Shown here piece after piece: positions 19,070 to 28,280 of a stretch of DNA of 64,000 nt (position 1 is the first letter of the stretch; every line of letters starts with the position of its first letter). A program made the translations under genes and the position numbers. This stretch comes from Alphaproteobacteria bacterium (lineage in GTDB: Bacteria; Pseudomonadota; Alphaproteobacteria; Micropepsales; Micropepsaceae). The notes beneath the pieces are model-generated. The model ran no database searches. It had not been told where the DNA came from and saw only the letters and a program-made list of their open reading frames with translations. The stretch lies in assembly GCA_017308375.1 (NCBI GenBank), contig JAFKEW010000042.1, positions 62,001 through 126,000 on the forward strand. The letters are read 5' to 3'.

Positions 19070-19363
19070 ATGGCGTCATTCGATGGTGAAACCTTCTCGG
19101 GCCAGCGCATCGTTCTGGATGGCAACGCCTATCGGAACTGCCGTTTCGAACAATGCGAAATCATCATCACGGCCACCGCCTCCAAGACCGTGGTGGACTG
19201 CAACTTCGTCAACTGCCGCTGGGATTTCGACGGCCCTGCCCGCACCACGATCCAGGATCTGATCAAACTCTACCAGATGCCGGGCATGGCGCCGGTGATC
19301 GAGAATCTGTTCAACATCATCCGCAAAGGCCCGCAGGCGCCAGAGGGTGAAACCCGGCAATGA
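19070..19363 (+). CDS. Small protein with two CX4C repeats, unknown function
   Basis: 97 residues. The start at 19070 has an ideal AGGAGGT seven bases upstream. Two similar motifs 20 residues apart, YRNCRFEQCEI (Cys24, Cys29) and VVDCNFVNCRW (Cys44, Cys49), look like two rungs of a pentapeptide-like or beta-helix fold, followed by an amphipathic C-terminus (IQDLIKLYQMPGMAPVIENLFNII). No signal peptide. It has its own ribosome site and stands between the divergent DUF3300 gene and the padR operon. I do not recognise a named family. Confidence 0.8.
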   Translation: MASFDGETFSGQRIVLDGNAYRNCRFEQCEIIITATASKTVVDCNFVNCRWDFDGPARTTIQDLIKLYQMPGMAPVIENLFNIIRKGPQAPEGETRQ

Positions 19364-19496
19364 TCAGCCTGGCGGTTTGAAGAATGTATCCACCGTATGC
19401 AGAGTTTGGCCCAAAGATTTCGGGTGGCCGCTGGACCGTCCTGGGCTGGCTCCAGCCGAAATATATCAAACTCCCGTATAGCTCACTCTTGTATAG

Positions 19497-19526
19497 TACG
19501 AAGTTCGTGCTAGATTGAACTTCGTA
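19497..19526. promoter_or_regulatory. Inverted repeat, likely PadR operator
   Basis: Perfect 10-base arms TACGAAGTTC and GAACTTCGTA around a 10-base spacer, 25 bases before the padR start. A direct repeat GTATAG (19476 and 19491) with TATAGT overlapping the left arm is a candidate -10 region, so a dimer bound here would block transcription. PadR proteins commonly autoregulate through such dyads. Confidence 0.65.
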
Positions 19527-19551
19527 ATACCAAGGGAGGCGGGAAACGCGC

Positions 19552-19944
19552 GTGACTGAAGAAACGACCTATACGCGCAAATTCCGTAAGGAACTGATGG
19601 CCGGGCTATCCTCGCTCGTCCTCCTGGCCGTGCTCGCCCGCGCGGGCCGGGAGATGTATGGCTACGAAATTGCCAAAGCCGTGAAGGCTGAAGGCGAAGG
19701 CGGACTGATCTTCAAGCAGGGTGCGATTTATCCGGTCCTGCGCTCGCTCAACACGCAAGGGCTTCTCGAAAGCCGGGTAGAGGCTTCGGCCTTCGGTCCG
19801 CCCCGGCGCTATTACACCATTACCGACGAGGGGCGGCAGGCCCTGTCGGACTGGCAAGGCGCCTGGAAAGACATGCGTGAATTCGTGGATGACGCCCTTA
19901 TGGCGCAGCAGGGAGCCGGATATGAGCACAGGCCGGCAACCTGA
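19552..19944 (+). CDS. PadR family transcriptional regulator
   Basis: 130-residue winged-helix regulator starting at GTG, with GGGAGG about 15 bases upstream. The PadR fold is seen in LLAVLARAGREMYGYEIAKAV (first helices), GAIYPVLRSLNTQGLLES (recognition helix) and PPRRYYTITDEGRQAL (wing). The C-terminal helix needed for dimers is present but short, as in subfamily 2. It overlaps the next gene by 23 bases, so PadR and the membrane partner are co-expressed. The dyad just upstream is the likely binding site. Confidence 0.92.
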   Translation: MTEETTYTRKFRKELMAGLSSLVLLAVLARAGREMYGYEIAKAVKAEGEGGLIFKQGAIYPVLRSLNTQGLLESRVEASAFGPPRRYYTITDEGRQALSDWQGAWKDMREFVDDALMAQQGAGYEHRPAT

Positions 19945-20824
19945 GACCGTCCGCGCCTATCTGGATGCGCTGCAGGCGGCCCTGAAGGGTGCGCCACCGG
20001 CTCTGATCCAGGACGCGCTGGCCGATGCCGAGGAGCATCTGCGCAACGAGATCGCCCAAAATCCGGAGCTTTCGGAATCCGCTGTTCTGGAATCGGCGAT
20101 CGAGAATTTCGGCACCCCTGAGGAGGTGGCCGAGACCTACCGCCTGCTGGAAGAAAGCCTCACCGGACCTTTTCCAAAATCTGAAGAAAACCGCCCAAGC
20201 CGTTTCAGTTTCTTTGGAATTGTCTCTGATCCGCGGGCCTATGGTGCGCTGGTTTATATGCTACTCTCGATTGCGACAGGCATCTTCTATTTCACCTGGA
20301 CGGTGACCGGCCTGTCGCTGACGGTGGGGCTGTTCATCCTGGTCATCGGCATCCCCTTCGCCCTGCTGTTCATCGGCTCCGAGCGCGTCATCGCCCATGT
20401 CGAAGGGCGCGTGGTGGAGACGTTGCTTGGCGTGCGCATGCCGCGTCGCCTGCCCCCAGCCTATGCCGAACGGCGCACCCTGTTTTCGCGCATCGGCGAG
20501 GCGCTGGCCGATATCCGGACATGGTCTTCCATCCTGTACCTGCTGCTGATGCTGCCGCTCGGCGTGATCTACTTCGTTATCGCCGTTGTGGGCCTGTCAC
20601 TTTCGCTGGGCATCGCGGCCGTGTCCATGTACTCGCTGGTCACCAACCAGTCCCACTTCAGCATGGACGCCCTCCCCGTTCTGGACCACGTCCTGCACAC
20701 CGCGCCGGGGCTGGTGATCTTTGCCCTGATCGGAGTGTTGCTCTTCTTTGTGGTCCTGCACGTGGCCAAATTCATCGGCCTGCTGCACGGCAAGCTGGCG
20801 GAGCTTTTGCTGGTCCGCCTTTGA
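19922..20824 (+). CDS. HAAS-like/sensor-domain membrane protein
   Basis: 300-residue protein co-encoded with PadR; the start ATG is at 19922 inside the padR 3' end. Residues 9-80 form a helical HAAS/DUF1700-like region (AYLDALQAALKGAPPALIQDALADAEEHLRN ... ENFGTPEEVAETYR). The rest carries an internal duplication: two similar hydrophobic blocks near 108-150 and 202-238 share the pattern Y-LLL-G-YF-V-GLSL-G, as in the putative sensor domain family. A last membrane segment lies at 262-288. PadR-plus-HAAS membrane pairs are known mainly from Gram-positives, where they respond to envelope stress. Here the ligand is unknown. Confidence 0.8.
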   Translation: MSTGRQPETVRAYLDALQAALKGAPPALIQDALADAEEHLRNEIAQNPELSESAVLESAIENFGTPEEVAETYRLLEESLTGPFPKSEENRPSRFSFFGIVSDPRAYGALVYMLLSIATGIFYFTWTVTGLSLTVGLFILVIGIPFALLFIGSERVIAHVEGRVVETLLGVRMPRRLPPAYAERRTLFSRIGEALADIRTWSSILYLLLMLPLGVIYFVIAVVGLSLSLGIAAVSMYSLVTNQSHFSMDALPVLDHVLHTAPGLVIFALIGVLLFFVVLHVAKFIGLLHGKLAELLLVRL

Positions 20825-20848
20825 CCCCCAAAGGGCTGGCACCGGCAC

Positions 20849-20883
20849 GGCCGCAGTCGAGGGGACTGCGGCCGGTTTCTTTA
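20849..20883 (+). terminator. Intrinsic terminator after the padR operon
   Basis: Perfect 10-base stem GGCCGCAGTC / GACTGCGGCC with loop GAGGG (20849-20873), followed by a T-rich run GGTTTCTTT. It lies 25 bases after the membrane-protein stop. Confidence 0.85.
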
Positions 20884-20896
20884 AACGATTCTTAAC
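20881..20896. promoter_or_regulatory. CtrA-type box upstream of M23 peptidase
   Basis: TTAAACGATTCTTAAC matches the CtrA consensus TTAA-N7-TTAAC exactly. The spacer contains GATTC, a CcrM (GANTC) methylation site, and a second GANTC (GAATC, 20908) lies in the other arm of an AACGATTC / GAATCGTT dyad (20884-20915). It is 167 bases before the preferred peptidase start, directly after the terminator. Confidence 0.6.
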
Positions 20897-21062
20897 AGCG
20901 ATGTTTCGAATCGTTCTTTTGCGACAAGATGTTCTAGCGTTAACGGGGCCGAAACGGTTGACGGCGCGATAGTGCATCCGGCTATATGTGAACGCTGGTT
21001 CGCCAGCGTACATCAGGGCTGGGGCTGGCGGTTTCCGTTGGCACCGAACACCGGGAGTCAGC

Positions 21063-22688
21063 GTGGACCGGCGTAACGATTCAGCGCATCTGCTGCGTAT
21101 CGATTCCTGGCGCCGTTCGGCGCGCTCTGCGGTTGCCGGCCTCGCCGATCCAGATGCGCGCTGGGCACTTGTCTCCACTTCCGTCACAGCGCTGGTTGCC
21201 GGTGCCGTCGCATGGCTTGCCGCGGGTGTCGTGCAGCCGGGTACGCAACAAAACGCATCGCGCGATCACGGGCTAATGCCCTATCAGCTGTTTCTGCAGC
21301 TTGCCTCCAAAGCCGGCGACACATCGCACGCCTCGCTGACGCCAACGATGCCCGGCGAGAGAGACGGACGCAGCGTTGCCGGATCGTCCTATTCATTCGA
21401 TGGCGCGCTCTCGGCCGAAGAAGCCGGTGCCAGCGCAGCACCGGCAGGTATCGAAACACACACTGTAACGCTCGATTCCGGCGACACGCTGATGGGTGCG
21501 CTGACGAATGCGGGCCTGAGCGCCGGTGAAGCGCAGAGCGTGATCAGCGAGCTTGCCAAAGTGTACGATCCGCGCAGCATTCACACAGGGCAGAGCTTCG
21601 ATCTGACATTCGCCGCCGCCCCGCCGCCGCCCGCCGCATCGGTCACGATAACCTTACCGAATGACGGTGTCAGCGATGCGGGCGCCGCTGTCGACGAAGC
21701 CAATGCAGAGCCGGTGCAGGACACGCAGGGCCGCCTGCTTTCCCTTGCCTTCTCGCCATCGGTGGAGCGCGACATCACGGTGACGCGCACCGCGTCAGGC
21801 ACATTTGTCGTCAACGACGCGCAAAAAGTTCTGCACGCGCAACTGCATCGTGCCGGTGCGAAGATCGATTCAAGTCTCTATCTCTCGGCCATGAAAGCCG
21901 GCATCCCGGCCGAGGTCGTGGTGGAGATGATCCGGATGTTCTCTTACGAGGTCGACTTTCAGCGCGATCTGCAGCCGGGCGACTCGTTCGAAGTTCTCTA
22001 CAATTACTACTACACGCCGGATGGACAGCCCGCGAAACAGGGCGACATCAGTTACGCCGCAATACATCTGGGCAACAGATCGGTAGCAATGTACCGCTAT
22101 CAACCCAAGAATGGCGACCCGGCGGAGTATTTCGACTCACAGGGCCGCAGCGCCAAAAGCATGCTGATGAAAACGCCCGTGGACGGCGCACGCATCAGCT
22201 CCGGCTTCGGCATGCGCTTCCATCCGGTGCTGGGCTATTCCCGCATGCACAAGGGCATCGACTTCGCAGTGCCGATCGGCACGCCGGTGATGGCCGCGGG
22301 TAGCGGTACGGTGCAGATCGAGGGCCGTGTCCGCGGCTATGGCAATTTCATGATGGTCAATCATGGCAATGGCTATTCCACGGCCTATGGTCACCTGTCG
22401 CGCTTTGCCGCCGGCATTCACAAGGGTTCGCGCGTGCGCCAGGGCCAGGTGATCGCCTATAGCGGCAACACCGGCATGACGACGGGTCCGCATCTGCACT
22501 ACGAAATCCGCGTACATAACCAACAGGTCAATCCGCGCAACGTGAAGATTGCGTCAGGCCGCAAACTTGGCGGTTCCGAACTGAAGACGTTCATGGCGCA
22601 GCGGGCCACGATCGACAAGGAAATCGCGGGCCTGCCGCTTGAAACCAAAGTGGCGGACGCGACCGGCGATCTGCGCTCCGCCGACTAA
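21063..22688 (+). CDS. M23 family metallopeptidase with OapA/LysM-like domain
   Basis: About 541 residues from a GTG at 21063; another in-frame GTG at 20988 would give 566. A single N-terminal membrane anchor (WALVSTSVTALVAGAVAWLAAG) follows a short basic tail. After a linker comes an OapA/LysM-like segment (HTVTLDSGDTLMGALTNAGLS) and a Csd3-like middle domain. The LytM/M23 domain (about 400-520) has the zinc ligands HKGIDFAVP (His, Asp) and HLHYEIRV. It probably cleaves cross-linked peptidoglycan peptides at the inner-membrane face. A CtrA-type box lies upstream, fitting cell-cycle control of wall remodelling. Confidence 0.92.
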   Translation: MDRRNDSAHLLRIDSWRRSARSAVAGLADPDARWALVSTSVTALVAGAVAWLAAGVVQPGTQQNASRDHGLMPYQLFLQLASKAGDTSHASLTPTMPGERDGRSVAGSSYSFDGALSAEEAGASAAPAGIETHTVTLDSGDTLMGALTNAGLSAGEAQSVISELAKVYDPRSIHTGQSFDLTFAAAPPPPAASVTITLPNDGVSDAGAAVDEANAEPVQDTQGRLLSLAFSPSVERDITVTRTASGTFVVNDAQKVLHAQLHRAGAKIDSSLYLSAMKAGIPAEVVVEMIRMFSYEVDFQRDLQPGDSFEVLYNYYYTPDGQPAKQGDISYAAIHLGNRSVAMYRYQPKNGDPAEYFDSQGRSAKSMLMKTPVDGARISSGFGMRFHPVLGYSRMHKGIDFAVPIGTPVMAAGSGTVQIEGRVRGYGNFMMVNHGNGYSTAYGHLSRFAAGIHKGSRVRQGQVIAYSGNTGMTTGPHLHYEIRVHNQQVNPRNVKIASGRKLGGSELKTFMAQRATIDKEIAGLPLETKVADATGDLRSAD

Positions 22689-22710
22689 TCATCACTCGCG
22701 CACATAGGCA

Positions 22711-22743
22711 CGGCGGGCAAAGGCGCATGCGCCCTGCCCGCCG
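22711..22743. terminator. Bidirectional hairpin between M23 gene and clpB
   Basis: Outer stem CGGCGGGC / GCCCGCCG enclosing a perfect inner palindrome GGCGCATGCGCC. It occupies the 69-base gap between two convergent genes, so it probably ends both transcripts, although T-runs are weak. Confidence 0.65.
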
Positions 22744-22757
22744 CCATTCGTTTTCGA

Positions 22758-25388
22758 TCAATGCAACGCCTCGCTTGGTGCGCGATCGGTTGCAACATCG
22801 TCTTCGGGCGAAGCGAACTCCTGCCCATTGATGACGAGGCCGGATTTCCCTGCACCGACCGTGATCGTATCGCCGTCGCCGATTTTGCCTTCCAGCAGCA
22901 TCTGCGCCAGCGGATCCTGCAAACGGCGCTGGATCACGCGCTTCAGCGGACGGGCGCCGTAAACGGCGTCGTAACCCGCATTGGCAAGCCAGTCGCGGGC
23001 CTTCGCATCCAGCGTGATGGCAATCTTGCGATCCGCCAGAAGCTGCTGCAGATGCGCCATCTGGATGTCCACGATCTTGTCCATGTTCGCACGCGACAGG
23101 CGATGGAACAGGATGATCTCATCCAGCCGGTTGAGGAATTCGGGGCGGAAATGCCCACGCACGACCTCCATCACCTGCGCCCGCATGGATGCGGTATCCT
23201 GCAGCGCATTGGCCGCCATGAACTCCGCCCCGAGGTTGGAGGTCAGGATGATCACGGTGTTACGGAAATCGACCGTGCGGCCCTGGCCATCGGTCAACCG
23301 GCCATCGTCCAACACCTGCAACAGCACGTTGAACACATCGCCATGCGCCTTTTCGACTTCGTCGAACAGGATCACCTGATAAGGCCGGCGCCGCACCGCT
23401 TCGGTCAGCACGCCGCCTTCCTCATAGCCGACATAGCCGGGCGGTGCACCGATCAGCCGCGCCACGGAATGCTTCTCCATGAATTCGCTCATGTCGATGC
23501 GCACCATCGCGGTATCGTCATCGAACAGGAAGGCGGCCAGCGCCTTGGTCAGTTCGGTTTTGCCGACGCCCGTGGGGCCAAGGAACAGGAATGAGCCGAT
23601 GGGCCGGTTTGGATCCTGAAGCCCGGCGCGCGCCCGGCGCACCGCGTTGGAGATTGCCCGCACGGCCTCATGCTGGCCGACAACGCGCTTCTCCAGCCCC
23701 TCCTCCATCCGCAACAGCTTTTCGCGCTCACCCTCCAGCATCTTGTCCACCGGAATGCCGGTCCAGCGGGAAACCACCTGTGCGATGTTTTCCGGCGTGA
23801 CGGCTTCGTTCACCAAAGCAGCGCTTTCGCGCTCCTCAATCTCACGAAGCTGTTTCTCGAGGCCGGGGATCACGCCATAGGTCAGTTCGCCGGCGCGGGC
23901 GAAATCGCCCTTGCGTTGCGCGATATCCACTTCCTGACGGGCGGCATCCAGCTTTTCCTTCAGGCCCTGTGCGGTCTGAACGGATTTCTTCTCCTCCTGC
24001 CACTTCGCAGTCATGGCAGCGGCTTTTTCCTCAAGCTCCGCCAGCTCGTGTTCGAGCGTGGTCAGGCGATCGCGCGAGGCCTTGTCGGTCTCTTTCTTCA
24101 ACGCTTCGCGTTCGATCTTGAGCTGGATCACCCGGCGGTCGAGTTCGTCGAGTTCTTCCGGCTTCGAATCGATCTGCATCCGCAAGCGGCTGGCGGCCTC
24201 GTCCATCAGGTCGATGGCCTTGTCCGGCAGGAAACGATCCGTGATGTAGCGGTTGGAGAGCGTGGCTGCCGACACAAGCGCCGCATCGGTAATGCGCACA
24301 CCGTGATGGGCCTCGTATTTCTCCTTCAGGCCGCGCAGGATCGAGATCGTATCCTCGACCGTCGGCTCACCCACGAATACCGGCTGGAAACGCCGCGCCA
24401 GCGCAGCGTCCTTCTCTACGTGCTTGCGATATTCGTCGAGTGTGGTGGCACCGATACAATGCAGTTCGCCGCGTGCCAGCGCCGGCTTCAGCAGATTGGA
24501 CGCATCCATCGCGCCATCCGCCTTGCCCGCGCCGACAAGGGTGTGCATCTCATCGATAAACAGAATGGTCTTGCCTTCCGCCGCGGTGATTTCGTTCAGA
24601 ACGGCCTTCAGCCTCTCCTCGAACTCACCACGGAATTTCGCACCGGCGATCAGCGCACCCATGTCGAGCGCCATCAACTGCTTGTCGCGCAGCGATTCCG
24701 GCACATCGCCATTGACGATGCGCAATGCCAGACCTTCGACAATCGCGGTCTTGCCCACACCAGGCTCACCGATCAGAACCGGGTTGTTTTTCGTGCGCCG
24801 CGACAGCACCTGCACCGTGCGGCGGATTTCCTCGTCACGCCCGATCACCGGATCGAGCTTGCCGCTGCGCGCGGCCTCGGTCAGGTCGCGGGCGTATTTC
24901 TTCAGGGCATCATACTGGTTTTCCGCCGTCGCGCTGTCCGCGGTGCGGCCCTTGCGCAGATCGTTGATCGCAGTGTTGAGATTCTGCGCGGTAACGCCCG
25001 CATCTTTCAGAATGCGCGCGGCATCGGTGCCTTGCGCCATCGCAAGCGCCAGCAGCATGTATTCGGCAGTAACGAAACTGTCGCCCGCTTTCTTCGCGAG
25101 TTTCTCCGCATTGTCGAGCATCCGCGCGGTTGGCGGCGCGAGATAAATCTGCCCATTGCCGCCTTCGACACGCGGCAGCTTGGCCAGCGCCATTTCGGTG
25201 TCGCGCAACGCCTCTTCCGGGCGGCCGCCGGCGGCGCGGATCAGGCGCGCGGCAAGCCCTTCCTCGTCATCGAGGAGAACTTTTAAAAGATGTTCAGTGG
25301 TGAATTGCTGGTGGTTGGAGCGCAGTGCCAACCCCTGTGCGGATTGAATGAAACCGCGCGCACGCTCGGTGAATTTCTCAGCGTCCAT
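22758..25388 (-). CDS. clpB: ATP-dependent disaggregase ClpB
   Basis: 876-residue Hsp104/ClpB chaperone that extracts proteins from aggregates with DnaK. The order is: double Clp_N domain, AAA-1 with Walker A GEPGVGKT and Walker [12 protein letters not shown], a coiled-coil M-domain (about 400-530, [20 protein letters not shown]), then AAA-2 with GPTGVGKT and [11 protein letters not shown], and the C-terminal D2-small domain. All elements are complete. A weak CTTG ... CACATAT pattern about 115-145 bases upstream, beyond the DUF4167 stop, recalls an RpoH promoter but its spacing is long. It lies downstream of the DUF4167 gene in a common alphaproteobacterial order. Confidence 0.98.
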   Translation of the reverse strand: MDAEKFTERARGFIQSAQGLALRSNHQQFTTEHLLKVLLDDEEGLAARLIRAAGGRPEEALRDTEMALAKLPRVEGGNGQIYLAPPTARMLDNAEKLAKKAGDSFVTAEYMLLALAMAQGTDAARILKDAGVTAQNLNTAINDLRKGRTADSATAENQYDALKKYARDLTEAARSGKLDPVIGRDEEIRRTVQVLSRRTKNNPVLIGEPGVGKTAIVEGLALRIVNGDVPESLRDKQLMALDMGALIAGAKFRGEFEERLKAVLNEITAAEGKTILFIDEMHTLVGAGKADGAMDASNLLKPALARGELHCIGATTLDEYRKHVEKDAALARRFQPVFVGEPTVEDTISILRGLKEKYEAHHGVRITDAALVSAATLSNRYITDRFLPDKAIDLMDEAASRLRMQIDSKPEELDELDRRVIQLKIEREALKKETDKASRDRLTTLEHELAELEEKAAAMTAKWQEEKKSVQTAQGLKEKLDAARQEVDIAQRKGDFARAGELTYGVIPGLEKQLREIEERESAALVNEAVTPENIAQVVSRWTGIPVDKMLEGEREKLLRMEEGLEKRVVGQHEAVRAISNAVRRARAGLQDPNRPIGSFLFLGPTGVGKTELTKALAAFLFDDDTAMVRIDMSEFMEKHSVARLIGAPPGYVGYEEGGVLTEAVRRRPYQVILFDEVEKAHGDVFNVLLQVLDDGRLTDGQGRTVDFRNTVIILTSNLGAEFMAANALQDTASMRAQVMEVVRGHFRPEFLNRLDEIILFHRLSRANMDKIVDIQMAHLQQLLADRKIAITLDAKARDWLANAGYDAVYGARPLKRVIQRRLQDPLAQMLLEGKIGDGDTITVGAGKSGLVINGQEFASPEDDVATDRAPSEALH

Positions 25389-25520
25389 ATCATCCTCTCA
25401 AGCACACGTTCCGCCGCCATTTGGCCAGCATTCCCGTGTCCCATCAACGTAACGGCACCTCCGTGGAGCATACCGTCCAGAATGATATGTGTGGTTCCCA
25501 TCCCCCTTCTGCAAGGGGTG

Positions 25521-25946
25521 TCAGGCCGTCTCGCCTGCCACTTCGGCTGGTTCCTCGGCGGGTTCCGATCCTTCCGCGATAGAGAACGTGGCGCCGCTGG
25601 CCCCGTTCTGAACCGTGCCGTCTGCGGGCCGCGCACCATTTCCGTTCCCGGCCGCCGCTGCCGCCTGTCCGTTGGCCTGCTGGTACTGCGCCTGCTGGGC
25701 GGCGATCACCGCCAGGATGCGGAAATAGTGTTCCGCATGTTGCAGATAATTCTCGGCCATCACGCGATCGCCGGAGGCATTGGCGTCCCGCGCGAGCTGC
25801 AGATACTTCTCATAGACGTGCGAGGCAGAGCCCCGAATCTTCACCTCCGGGCCATTCGAATCATAGGTCCGGTTGGGGTTGTAGTTGTTGTGATTGCCAC
25901 CATGATTGGTCTGCGGCCGGCGGCCGCCTCTTCTCGAACGCTTCAC
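25521..25946 (-). CDS. DUF4167 domain protein
   Basis: 141 residues from a GTG at 25946 ([16 protein letters not shown]), chosen because AAGGGG precedes it and the family starts with such an Arg/Gly-rich, nucleic-acid-binding-like tail. The conserved core (SNGPEVKIRGSASHVYEKYLQLARDANASGDRVMAENYLQHAEHYFRIL) is diagnostic of DUF4167. The C-terminus is Ala/Gln/Glu-rich and disordered. The gene is restricted mainly to alphaproteobacteria and lies as usual next to prmC/prfA. Function is unknown. The 278-base gap to prmC (25947-26224) holds an 8-T tract (26198-26205) but no gene that I can support. Confidence 0.88.
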   Translation of the reverse strand: MKRSRRGGRRPQTNHGGNHNNYNPNRTYDSNGPEVKIRGSASHVYEKYLQLARDANASGDRVMAENYLQHAEHYFRILAVIAAQQAQYQQANGQAAAAAGNGNGARPADGTVQNGASGATFSIAEGSEPAEEPAEVAGETA

Positions 25947-26224
25947 GTGATCCCCTTGTCGGTTACTGACCCCTGCATGCCTGCTGACGAAAAGGAGGCC
26001 GCGCACAGGAACGCGCATCCGGTTCCAACCGCATGAAGGCCTGGCTTTCTCGTCCGCTTTCGTTCTGTGCAGTTACCCTGGCGCGGCAAACGCACCCGCG
26101 CCCGAGGGCGCCAATACCGGCGTGCCGAGACACCCGGCGGGAGTTCCTGCTCCCCACAGAATCTCAAGCTAACCGCTCAACATCCGGCTTTCCACTGTTT
26201 TTTTTGGGAGAACCTGCGGCTTTA

Positions 26225-27073
26225 TCAGCCGGTCCTCCGCGCCACAACACAGCGTGGGATACCCGCCAGATCGGCACGGATACCCCGCATTTCAAGGCCT
26301 TGTGCCGCCAGAATCGCCGAAACCGCCTCCCCCTGACCAATCCCGATCTCCAGGAGGACATGGCCACCCGGTACCAGCCAGGCGCCGAGGCGGATAGACA
26401 GGTCCCTGTAGGCATCAAGCCCATCGGCCCCGCCATCCAGCGCCTGACGCGGCTCATAGCGCAGTTCGGGCGCCAGGCCGTCCAGCGCAGCCACGGGAAT
26501 ATAAGGCGGGTTCGAAACCACCAGATCGAACCGCCCAAGGGCCGGTTCCTGCCAGGCGGCAGCGAGAAGGGTTGCGCGGTCATCAAGCCCCAATGCGGCC
26601 CGGTTGGTGCGTGCGAAAGCAAACGCGGCTTCAAACTGTTCCACCCCCGTCCCGGTAGCATTGGGAAAGGCATGCAGCAGCGTAAGCAGAAGACATCCCG
26701 ATCCGGTGCCGAGGTCGAGAAGCCGCAAGGGTGTCTGCCGGTCGGGGAAAAGGCGGAACGCCTCCTCAATCAGGGTTTCGGTTTCCGGCCGCGGCACCAG
26801 CACGCCCGGCCCTACCGCGAACTCATGACTCCAGAATCCCTTGCGGCCCGTCAGATAGGCCAATGGTTCGCGCGCTTCGCGCCGCACGACCAATCGGTCA
26901 AAGCGCGATACGGCCTCCGGCGCTACGGCCACGCTGCTGCCGGCAAGCAGCGATCCCGGCGCCACGCCCAATACATGCGCCAGAAGCAGCCGCGCATCGA
27001 GGCGGGCGCTTTCGACACCAGCCCCGGCAAGGCGTGCGGCGGCGGCACCAAGCAGCGCGTCGGCCGACCTCAC
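26225..27073 (-). CDS. prmC: Release-factor glutamine methyltransferase
   Basis: 282 residues. N5-methylates the glutamine of the GGQ motif in RF1/RF2, raising termination efficiency. The SAM-binding motif is [16 protein letters not shown], and the catalytic NPPY motif is present as [13 protein letters not shown]. The small N-terminal helical domain that recognises release factor is intact ([14 protein letters not shown]). Its ATG overlaps the prfA stop by four bases, so enzyme and substrate are coupled. Confidence 0.97.
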   Translation of the reverse strand: MRSADALLGAAAARLAGAGVESARLDARLLLAHVLGVAPGSLLAGSSVAVAPEAVSRFDRLVVRREAREPLAYLTGRKGFWSHEFAVGPGVLVPRPETETLIEEAFRLFPDRQTPLRLLDLGTGSGCLLLTLLHAFPNATGTGVEQFEAAFAFARTNRAALGLDDRATLLAAAWQEPALGRFDLVVSNPPYIPVAALDGLAPELRYEPRQALDGGADGLDAYRDLSIRLGAWLVPGGHVLLEIGIGQGEAVSAILAAQGLEMRGIRADLAGIPRCVVARRTG

Positions 27074-28149
27074 ACCCCTGAATCCAGCGCAGCCAGGCGG
27101 CTGGCCTGATCTTCGGTGATCAGGGCTTCGATCACTTCGTCCAGTTCTTCGCCGGACAGAATGCGGTCGAGCTTATAGAGCGTCAGATTGATCCGATGAT
27201 CGGTGACGCGGCCTTGCGGAAAATTGTAGGTGCGGATGCGCTCCGACCGGTCGCCCGAACCGACCAGACCTTTGCGTTCGGCGGCGCGCGCACTGTCCAC
27301 CCGGTTGCGTTCGGCTTCAAACAGGCGCGCCTTCAGAAGCTTCATCGCCTGGGCCTTGTTCTTGTGCTGGGATTTCTCGGTCTGCTGCGCCACCGCGATC
27401 CCGGTTGGAAGGTGCGTGATGCGCACAGCACTTTCGGTCTTGTTCACGTGCTGGCCGCCGGCGCCGCTGGCCCTAAACACATCGATGCGCAAATCCTTCT
27501 CGTCGATCTGCACATCGACATCCTCCGGCTCGGGCAGCACCGCAACCGTGGCCGCCGAGGTATGAATGCGTCCGCCGCCTTCGGTCACCGGCACGCGCTG
27601 CACACGGTGGCCGCCGGATTCGAATTTGAGTTTGGCAAAGGCGCCCGTTCCCGCCACCTCCAGTATGGCTTCGCGCACGCCACCCAGATCGCTTTCATGA
27701 ACGCTCATCAGATCGGCACGCCAGCCCTGCAATTGCGCATAGCGGGTGTACATGCGTACCAGATCGCCTGCGAACAGGGCGGCCTCATCTCCACCCGTGC
27801 CGGCACGGATTTCCACGATGGCGGAGGACGAATCCGCCGCATCTTTCGGCAACAACTCGATCCGCAATTGATGTTCAAGGTCCGCAAAGCGTGCCTTTAA
27901 CTCTGCGCGTTCTTCTTCCGCCAAGGCGCGCATCTCTGCGTCCGATGCCGGATCGCCGATCAGCGCATCGGTTTCGTGCAACTGCTTCTCGACCTCGCGA
28001 TAAGCGTTTACCGCGTCGATCACCGGGGCGAGCTCGGCATGCTCCTTCGACAGTTTGACGAAATCCGTACCGCCCGCACCGGCCGCAAGACGCGCTTCGA
28101 TTTCCGCAAAGCGGTTCGATAGCCGGTCGAGTTTGGCAGCGGGAATCAT
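27070..28149 (-). CDS. prfA: Peptide chain release factor 1
   Basis: 359-residue RF1 decoding UAA and UAG. The start at 28149 ([21 protein letters not shown]) fits the family; the frame is open 102 bases further upstream but over a repeat-like region. The GGQ motif lies in [19 protein letters not shown] and the codon-recognition loop in [19 protein letters not shown]. The tripeptide anticodon should lie in the segment before GGQ. Forms a unit with prmC. Confidence 0.97.
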   Translation of the reverse strand: MIPAAKLDRLSNRFAEIEARLAAGAGGTDFVKLSKEHAELAPVIDAVNAYREVEKQLHETDALIGDPASDAEMRALAEEERAELKARFADLEHQLRIELLPKDAADSSSAIVEIRAGTGGDEAALFAGDLVRMYTRYAQLQGWRADLMSVHESDLGGVREAILEVAGTGAFAKLKFESGGHRVQRVPVTEGGGRIHTSAATVAVLPEPEDVDVQIDEKDLRIDVFRASGAGGQHVNKTESAVRITHLPTGIAVAQQTEKSQHKNKAQAMKLLKARLFEAERNRVDSARAAERKGLVGSGDRSERIRTYNFPQGRVTDHRINLTLYKLDRILSGEELDEVIEALITEDQASRLAALDSGV

Positions 28150-28160
28150 GCAGTAAGACC

Positions 28161-28263
28161 TGTCATCCGGGGCAAGCGGCAACACCGCGCAGACCCGGGA
28201 TCCATCGAGACACGCCACGATCGGCTCCGGCCCGGAGCGATGCCGACGCATCGCTTGCCCGGA
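28161..28263. repeat. Palindromic intergenic repeat-like element
   Basis: The prfA-ispG gap contains near-inverted ends TCCGGGGCAAGCG (28166-28178) and CGCTTGCCCGGA (28252-28263), plus internal CCCGGGATCC and CCGGCCCGG. The composition resembles the dispersed palindromic repeats of alphaproteobacteria that begin TGTCATCC. Only one copy is seen here. Confidence 0.45.
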
Positions 28264-28280
28264 CGGCAGATCATAAGGAG

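Noticed and set aside
21182-21209. CGTCACA ... CGTC inside the M23 gene as a third ECF41 promoter
   Set aside because: The spacer is 17 instead of 16 bases and it lies within coding sequence with no downstream gene start.
23670-25286. 538-codon plus-strand frame opposite clpB
   Set aside because: Mirror of ClpB codons; no protein family.
25500-25530. Possible RpoH promoter upstream of clpB (CTTG ... CACATAT, minus strand)
   Set aside because: Spacing between elements is longer than the usual range and the -35 matches only its core.
26198-26205. Run of eight T (A on minus) just past the prmC stop, as a slippery frameshift site
   Set aside because: It is beyond the prmC stop codon and no plausible extension domain follows in another frame.
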